9,675 bases of DNA from Alphaproteobacteria bacterium (GTDB taxonomy: Bacteria > Pseudomonadota > Alphaproteobacteria > Rickettsiales > SXRF01): NCBI GenBank assembly GCA_020050695.1, contig JAGVKI010000167.1:1-9675 (forward strand). The letters are read 5' to 3'. Under the pieces are notes generated by a model that worked only from the letters and a program-made list of their open reading frames with translations, was not told the DNA's origin and searched no databases. Numbering within the stretch: position 1 is the stretch's first letter; each line of letters begins with the position of its first letter. The translations under genes were made by a program, and so were the position numbers. Positions 5,100 to 9,675 of this stretch are shown here, one piece after another.

Positions 5100-6959
5100 A
5101 TGAGCACCAGCATCCGCATCCTGCCGCCTACGCTGATCAACCGCATCGCAGCCGGCGAAGTGGTGGAGCGTCCGGCGTCGGTGGTCAAGGAACTGGTGGA
5201 AAATGCGCTGGACGCAGGCGCAACCCGCATCGATGTAACACTCGAGCAGGCAGGCAAGAACCGCATTATTGTGGCCGATAACGGCAAAGGCATGACCCGT
5301 GATGAACTGGCACTCGCCATACAGCGCCATGCCACGTCCAAACTGCCATCGGATGACCTGCTGGATATACGCTTCCTTGGGTTTCGCGGCGAGGCGCTTC
5401 CCTCCATTGCCTCGGTTTCGCGTATGCATATCACCAGCCGCACGAAAGATGCCGCCAATGCCTGGAGCATGCGTATCGAAGGCGGCGACGTGCATGAGAT
5501 CGAGCCAGCGACGCTTAACCATGGCACCCGCATGGAAGTGCGCGATTTATTCTACGCCACGCCTGCGCGCCTTAAATTCCTTAAAAGCGACCGCACGGAA
5601 GTAAGCCAGGCGGTCGACATGATAAGCCGCCTTGCTATGGCGCATCCGGGCGTTTCATTTTCCATTACCTCTGATGGCAAAACATTACTAGCCACCGATG
5701 GTGCACAGGGCGACCTGCTCGATACCCGCCTGGCCCGCCTTCAGGCTATCATGGGCAGGGACTTTGCCGAAAACGCCCTGCCGCTTTCCAAACAGCGCGA
5801 TGCCATGGAACTAACCGGTTTTGCGGCGCTTCCCACCTTTAACCGCGGCACCTCTGCCGATCAGTATCTGTTCGTCAATAACCGCCCCGTGCGCGATAAA
5901 CTGCTGCTTGGCGCAGTCAAAGGCGCCTATCAGGATGTACTGGCGCATGACCGCCATCCGGTAGTGGCGTTATTCGTGACCCTTCCAGCTGACGAGGTGG
6001 ACGTAAACGTGCATCCCGCCAAGGCCGAAGTGCGTTTCCGCGACAGCAGCGCCATACGCGGGTTGATTGTCGGCGCTATCAAGCATGCGCTGGCCGAGGC
6101 AGGATTTAGGGCATCTAACAGCGTATCGAGCGATGCGCTGCAGTATTTCTCCGCCAGCAATGCCGTACCCGCCAGCATGTTGCAGGGCCAATATGGGAAC
6201 CAATACGCCTATGCCGCTTCCGCTGGTAATAGCGGTATGGCACGAGGTTCATTATTTGAAGCAGCCGGCCAGCATTTTGCACCGCTTGCCGCATCACTGC
6301 TTACCGCCGATATGCTGCAGCCCATGGCACGGCCGGCGGAGCAAACGTCCGCCTATGGCGCGCCAGATTACACCCTCTACCCGCTGGGCGCCGCGCGTTG
6401 CCAGCTGCATAAAACCTACATCGTTTCAGAAACCGTCGACGGCCTGGTAATTGTCGACCAGCATGCCGCCCATGAGCGCCTGGTGCATGAAACCATGAAG
6501 GCACAAATGGCGCAAACCGGCGTTGCAAGGCAAAAATTACTGATTCCCGAAGTGGTTGCACTTGACGAAGCCCTCACAGAGTGCATGCTTGCTCGCAAGG
6601 AAGAACTTCTGACATTCGGTCTGGTAATGGAAGCATTCGGCAATGATACAGTGATAGTGCGCGAAACACCCGCCATGCTCGGCGATATGGACGTGCACGC
6701 CCTGGTCAAGGAACTGGCCGATAATATCCGCGAGTTCGGCGAGACCCTGGCGCTACGGGACCGCATTGAAACTTTATCAGGAACCATGGCATGCCATGGC
6801 AGCGTGCGGGCAGGACGATCACTTTCCATTGCAGAAATGAATGCACTGCTGCGCCAGATGGAGCAGACGCCTCATTCAGGCCAGTGCAACCATGGCCGCC
6901 CTACCTATATCGAACTCAAGCGCAAAGACGTTGAAAAACTGTTCGGGAGGCGCGGATGA
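5100..6959 (+). CDS. mutL: DNA mismatch repair protein MutL, endonuclease type
   Basis: MutL is the matchmaker ATPase of mismatch repair. It joins MutS at a mismatch and, in species without MutH, nicks the new strand itself. The 619 residues start with the GHKL ATPase: IAAGEVVERPASVVKELVENALDAGA, with catalytic Glu31 and Mg-binding Asn35; ADNGKGM (59-65); RHATSKL (76-82); LGFRGEAL (93-100); then YLFVNNRPVRD and HPAKAEVRFRD of the transducer domain. A linker of about 90 residues rich in Ala, Ser, Met and Gln follows. The C-terminal dimerisation domain has the full endonuclease motif DQHAAHERLVHE starting at Asp453, a clamp-binding QKLLIP (478-483), ACHGSVRAG around Cys565, CNHGRP (596-601) and a terminal LFGRRG. 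All metal-site motifs needed for nicking are therefore present. CNHGRP instead of CPHGRP is a variant I associate with alphaproteobacteria. It begins at the base after the pgi stop and overlaps the next gene by four bases. Confidence 0.98.
   Translation: MSTSIRILPPTLINRIAAGEVVERPASVVKELVENALDAGATRIDVTLEQAGKNRIIVADNGKGMTRDELALAIQRHATSKLPSDDLLDIRFLGFRGEALPSIASVSRMHITSRTKDAANAWSMRIEGGDVHEIEPATLNHGTRMEVRDLFYATPARLKFLKSDRTEVSQAVDMISRLAMAHPGVSFSITSDGKTLLATDGAQGDLLDTRLARLQAIMGRDFAENALPLSKQRDAMELTGFAALPTFNRGTSADQYLFVNNRPVRDKLLLGAVKGAYQDVLAHDRHPVVALFVTLPADEVDVNVHPAKAEVRFRDSSAIRGLIVGAIKHALAEAGFRASNSVSSDALQYFSASNAVPASMLQGQYGNQYAYAASAGNSGMARGSLFEAAGQHFAPLAASLLTADMLQPMARPAEQTSAYGAPDYTLYPLGAARCQLHKTYIVSETVDGLVIVDQHAAHERLVHETMKAQMAQTGVARQKLLIPEVVALDEALTECMLARKEELLTFGLVMEAFGNDTVIVRETPAMLGDMDVHALVKELADNIREFGETLALRDRIETLSGTMACHGSVRAGRSLSIAEMNALLRQMEQTPHSGQCNHGRPTYIELKRKDVEKLFGRRG
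6945..6950 (+). promoter_or_regulatory. Strong ribosome binding site for the glycosyltransferase gene
   Basis: GGGAGG lies 5 nt before the ATG at 6956, inside the last mutL codons. This is the strongest Shine-Dalgarno match in the window. It supports the ATGA overlap start. Confidence 0.65.
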
Positions 6960-7948
6960 CCTTTTATATCATACTGGCGCTTTCGGCCTTCATGATCTCA
7001 CTGCTTGGCACACGCCTTACCATTCTGGCATTTCGCAAACGCACCCATTTCCTTGATATTCCTAATGCCCGCAGCAACCACAAGACACCCACCCCCAAAG
7101 GCGGCGGCATCGCCGTTGTGTTTGCTCTGATTATCACATTGCTGGTGGCCGATATAAGCTACGGCATTGTGCTGTCCATCTTGATACTTGCAGCCGTATC
7201 GCTGCTCGATGACCTGATCGACGTACCACAAATCATACGCCTGATCGTGCAATTCCTGGCCGTCAGCATTCCGCTCGCGCTGCTGACCGTTCCGGTGTTT
7301 GGCGATATTTTCCCGTTATGGCTGGATAAGGTCATCACCGGCCTGCTATGGGTATGGTTTATCAACCTGTTTAATTTCATGGACGGGATTGACGGCATAT
7401 CCCCCACGGAAATGATCTGCATCAGCCTTGGTTTTTGCCTGGTGGCCGTATTTACAGATACCTTCCCCGATCCGCTTTCCACCTACAGCCTGCTGATCTA
7501 CGCTGCTGGCAGTGGCTTTTTGTGGTGGAACTGGCATCCGGCGCGCATTTTCCTGGGCGATGTCGGCAGTATACCGATTGGTTTCCTGCTAGGGTACCTG
7601 CTGCTGCTTGCCGCACTTTCAGGCTATGGGTATGCGGCGCTTATCCTGCCTGCCTATTACCTCTCCGACAGCACGATCACGCTGCTTCGCCGCCTGTTTA
7701 CCGGTAAAAAAATCTGGCAGGCGCATTCAGAGCATTACTACCAGAAAGCCGTGCGCAAAGGCATGAAGCACGACACCGTGGTGAAATTCATTTTCGGCCT
7801 GAACCTGCTGCTTATCCTGCTGGCCGTTATCGCCACCATCAATCCTGAAATTGCTATTTTTGAACTGGCCATGGCCTATACGTCTGTCTTCATGGTTCTT
7901 GGTTATTTTGCGCACGGTCATGCCAAACACAAACCCGAATCCCTCTGA
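6956..7948 (+). CDS. Polyprenyl-phosphate N-acetylhexosamine-1-phosphate transferase (WecA/WbpL-like, MraY superfamily)
   Basis: This family of inner-membrane enzymes moves a sugar-1-phosphate from a UDP-sugar to undecaprenyl phosphate, the first step of O-antigen and other lipid-linked glycans. The 330 residues are almost all membrane helices (about ten). The cytoplasmic loops carry the family motifs in order: PNARSNHKTPTPKGGG (36-51), LDDLID (84-89) with the Mg-binding aspartates, NFMDGIDG (140-147), FLGDVGS (199-205) and AHSEHYYQKAV (256-266). The last is the His-rich loop thought to help choose the sugar. Its HxxHxYQ form resembles WbpL-like enzymes more than the HRxHIHH of enterobacterial WecA. 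MraY itself is unlikely, because the MraY peptide-substrate motifs are absent and the neighbours are not mur genes. The gene overlaps mutL by four bases and the next gene, a WbpM-type dehydratase, by 29 bases; that pairing fits glycan initiation. The exact sugar (GlcNAc, GalNAc, QuiNAc or FucNAc) is not determined. Confidence 0.92.
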   Translation: MTFYIILALSAFMISLLGTRLTILAFRKRTHFLDIPNARSNHKTPTPKGGGIAVVFALIITLLVADISYGIVLSILILAAVSLLDDLIDVPQIIRLIVQFLAVSIPLALLTVPVFGDIFPLWLDKVITGLLWVWFINLFNFMDGIDGISPTEMICISLGFCLVAVFTDTFPDPLSTYSLLIYAAGSGFLWWNWHPARIFLGDVGSIPIGFLLGYLLLLAALSGYGYAALILPAYYLSDSTITLLRRLFTGKKIWQAHSEHYYQKAVRKGMKHDTVVKFIFGLNLLLILLAVIATINPEIAIFELAMAYTSVFMVLGYFAHGHAKHKPESL

Positions 7949-9675
7949 GCGGATCAACCCATCACGGCCTTTCTTTAACCGCAACCTGATCGCGGTTGCC
8001 CATGATGCGTGTATGGCCGCAGCCAGCTTTGTGGCATCCGCGTACCTACGCCTTGGCGATGACCAGTGGCATATAGCACAGCAATACCTGCCCATGGGCA
8101 CCTTGGTATTCACCCTGACCTGCGTGTGCGTGTTTATCTGTATGCGCCTCTACCGCGGATTATGGCGTTATGCTTCTATCCAGGACATGCTGAGCATTAC
8201 CCGTGCCGTCAGCCTTTCGGTGCTGCTTTTTGCCATTATCATGTTTGCCATCAACCGCCTGGAAGGCATGCCCCGCTCGGTATTATTTATCAACTGGCTG
8301 GTGCTGCTTTTCCTGCTGGCTGGCCCACGCTTTATTTACCGCGCTATCAAGGACCGTACGCTTTCCTGGTCGGCATCACAGGCAAGCCGCATTCCCGTGC
8401 TGTTGATCGGCGCTGGGCATGAGGCCGAGTATTTTATCCGTAACACCATGCATGATAAAAGCGTGGCACCTTTTTTTGTCGTCGGCATTGTTGATGACGA
8501 CCCCGCGCAAAAAGGCCGTACCATTTACCGCATCCCCATTTACGGCGGCACCGATATTTTAGACATTATTGTGCGTAAACTGGAACGCAAGGGCATCCGG
8601 CCGCAAAAAATCATCCTGACCGATAATGCCATTGCCGGGCCGCGCGTGCGTAACCTGCTTGAAAAAACAGACAGCCTGGGTATCCCGCTGGCACGCCTGC
8701 CCAGCATGGGCGATTTGCGCCATAGCTTTGGCGAGCAGGTGGAAGTGCGCCCTATTGCGGTAGAAGATCTGCTGGGCAGGCCGCAAAACGTGCTCGACCG
8801 TGAAAGCATGCAAAAATTCGTAGAGGGCCGCAAGGTACTGGTAACCGGCGCAGGCGGCACCATCGGCGGCGAACTGGTGCGCCAGATCGCCTCGTATAAA
8901 CCATCCGAACTGGTGCTGCTGGAACTGAGCGAATTCAACCTCTACCAGATTGAGCGTGAAATACGCGGCGCACACCCCGAACTCCCCCTGCATACAGTGC
9001 TCTCAGACGTGCGCGATGCCCGCCATATCGATGTGGTGTTTCGTAAATTCAAGCCCGACCTGGTATTCCATGCGGCCGCCATCAAGCATGTGCCTATGGC
9101 CGAACATAATATCGAAGAAGCGATCCTTACCAACGTATTTGGCACCCGCCATGTCGCGGAAGCCTGCGAAAAACACAGCGCGGCAGGTATGGTGATGATC
9201 TCTACCGACAAAGCGGTTAACCCCACCAATGTCATGGGCGCCACCAAGCGGCTGGCCGAAAGCTATTGCCAGGCCCTGGGCGACATCCGTCATAAGAAAA
9301 CCAGCAAAACCAAATATATCACTGTGCGTTTTGGTAACGTGCTGGGCTCTACCGGCTCCGTCGTGCCACTGTTTTCTGAGCAACTATGCAAGGGCGGGCC
9401 CATTACCGTTACCCATCCGGATATGACCCGTTATTTCATGACCGTTCGCGAGGCCGTTGAACTGGTATTGCAGGCGGCAACACTCGGGGCAACACTTGAA
9501 GACCGCCAGGAATGCATCTTCGTGCTGGATATGGGCCAGCCGGTGCGAATCCTTGATCTAGCATTACAAATGATACGCTTAGCTGGTCTTAAACCCTACG
9601 ACGACATCAAGATTATCTATACCGGCCTGCGCCCCGGTGAAAAATTATATGAAGAACTATTCCATTTTTCAGAAA
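7920..9675 (+). CDS. Membrane-bound UDP-HexNAc 4,6-dehydratase, WbpM/PglF/CapD type (3' end missing)
   Basis: 585 codons are visible and the frame runs off the right edge, which probably removes only the last few dozen residues of a protein usually 600-670 long. Four N-terminal membrane helices (about 22-44, 56-77, 97-114, 118-138) precede a first nucleotide-binding-like domain (IPVLLIGAGHEAEYFIR, 158-174) and the linker VRPIAVEDLLGRPQ (276-289). The catalytic SDR domain starts with KVLVTGAGGTIGGEL (305-319). FHAAAIKHVPMAEHN follows, and then ISTDKAVNPTNVMGATKR, where Thr429-Asp430-Lys431 and Met439xxxLys443 replace the usual YxxxK, as in WbpM and PglF. RYFMT and RPGEKLYEEL near the end are also typical. 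The expected reaction is UDP-GlcNAc to UDP-2-acetamido-4-keto-6-deoxy-hexose, a precursor of QuiNAc, FucNAc or bacillosamine. ATG 7920 keeps the first helix and the family's early AHD motif. It has no clear ribosome site and lies 29 nt inside the preceding gene, suggesting translational coupling. Confidence 0.93.
   Translation, partial: MPNTNPNPSERINPSRPFFNRNLIAVAHDACMAAASFVASAYLRLGDDQWHIAQQYLPMGTLVFTLTCVCVFICMRLYRGLWRYASIQDMLSITRAVSLSVLLFAIIMFAINRLEGMPRSVLFINWLVLLFLLAGPRFIYRAIKDRTLSWSASQASRIPVLLIGAGHEAEYFIRNTMHDKSVAPFFVVGIVDDDPAQKGRTIYRIPIYGGTDILDIIVRKLERKGIRPQKIILTDNAIAGPRVRNLLEKTDSLGIPLARLPSMGDLRHSFGEQVEVRPIAVEDLLGRPQNVLDRESMQKFVEGRKVLVTGAGGTIGGELVRQIASYKPSELVLLELSEFNLYQIEREIRGAHPELPLHTVLSDVRDARHIDVVFRKFKPDLVFHAAAIKHVPMAEHNIEEAILTNVFGTRHVAEACEKHSAAGMVMISTDKAVNPTNVMGATKRLAESYCQALGDIRHKKTSKTKYITVRFGNVLGSTGSVVPLFSEQLCKGGPITVTHPDMTRYFMTVREAVELVLQAATLGATLEDRQECIFVLDMGQPVRILDLALQMIRLAGLKPYDDIKIIYTGLRPGEKLYEELFHFSE

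Noticed and set aside
5076..5533. Two overlapping - strand open frames opposite the mutL 5' end.
   Set aside because: They lie opposite the conserved MutL ATPase motifs and show no family features or ribosome site of their own.
6784..6799. Perfect 16-base palindrome made of two CCATGG units around CATG, inside mutL.
   Set aside because: It encodes the conserved Met-Ala-Cys-His-Gly segment of MutL. The symmetry is probably a by-product of the codons, and no second copy was noticed.
8090..8101. 12-base perfect palindrome (TGCCCATGGGCA) in the dehydratase gene.
   Set aside because: It is short, within coding sequence, and has no partner site or T-run, so it is not evidence of an operator or terminator.
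1..9675. Search by eye for CRISPR repeats, insertion sequences, tRNA genes, phage or toxin-antitoxin genes.
   Set aside because: No repeated spacer pattern, terminal inverted repeats, transposase motifs, tRNA-like folds or small paired genes were seen. Coding sequence explains almost every base.

Overview
The window is a compact stretch of bacterial chromosome with moderate GC (slightly above half, judged by eye). All nine recognisable genes lie on the + strand. The signs point to an alphaproteobacterium: a DUF3035/BamF-type lipoprotein directly after lspA, a MutL with the endonuclease motif and the CNHGRP variant of its metal-site motif, and LspA with a GVSFG core. I cannot place it below class level. 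It looks like conserved housekeeping DNA with an envelope-polysaccharide module at the right edge. I saw no mobile element, CRISPR array, tRNA, rRNA or phage remnant.

Layout: (1) the 3' end of an Nfu/NifU-type Fe-S scaffold gene (1-231); (2) secF, without secD beside it (281-1198); (3) a MaoC-type hot-dog hydratase (1209-1658); (4) ribF, FAD synthetase/riboflavin kinase (1663-2604); (5) lspA, lipoprotein signal peptidase (2604-3128); (6) a DUF3035/BamF-type outer-membrane lipoprotein (3125-3784); (7) a short glucose-6-phosphate isomerase (3816-5099); (8) mutL (5100-6959); (9) a WecA/WbpL-type polyprenyl-phosphate sugar-1-phosphate transferase (6956-7948); (10) a WbpM/PglF/CapD-type membrane nucleotide-sugar 4,6-dehydratase (7920 to beyond the right edge). 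Item 1 is only a gene tail, so there are nine genes besides it.

The genes are packed very tightly. The largest gaps are 49 nt (Nfu tail to secF) and 31 nt (lipoprotein to pgi). Every other junction is 0-10 nt or an overlap (TAATG, ATGA, ATGA and a 29-nt overlap). No convincing terminator or promoter is visible, so most or all of it could be one long transcript with translational coupling. No stretch over 300 nt lacks a gene.

Functional links: LspA would process the lipoprotein encoded immediately after it. SecF and the BamF-like lipoprotein both belong to envelope protein export and assembly. The last two genes form a plausible pair for starting O-antigen or another surface glycan: one makes a 4-keto-6-deoxy-HexNAc nucleotide sugar, the other transfers an N-acetylated sugar phosphate to undecaprenyl phosphate. 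MaoC, RibF, Pgi and MutL are metabolic or DNA-repair passengers. I found no clear new system. The points worth a second look are gene-order departures (secF without secD, ribF-lspA without ileS, pgi abutting mutL) and small motif deviations in RibF and Pgi.
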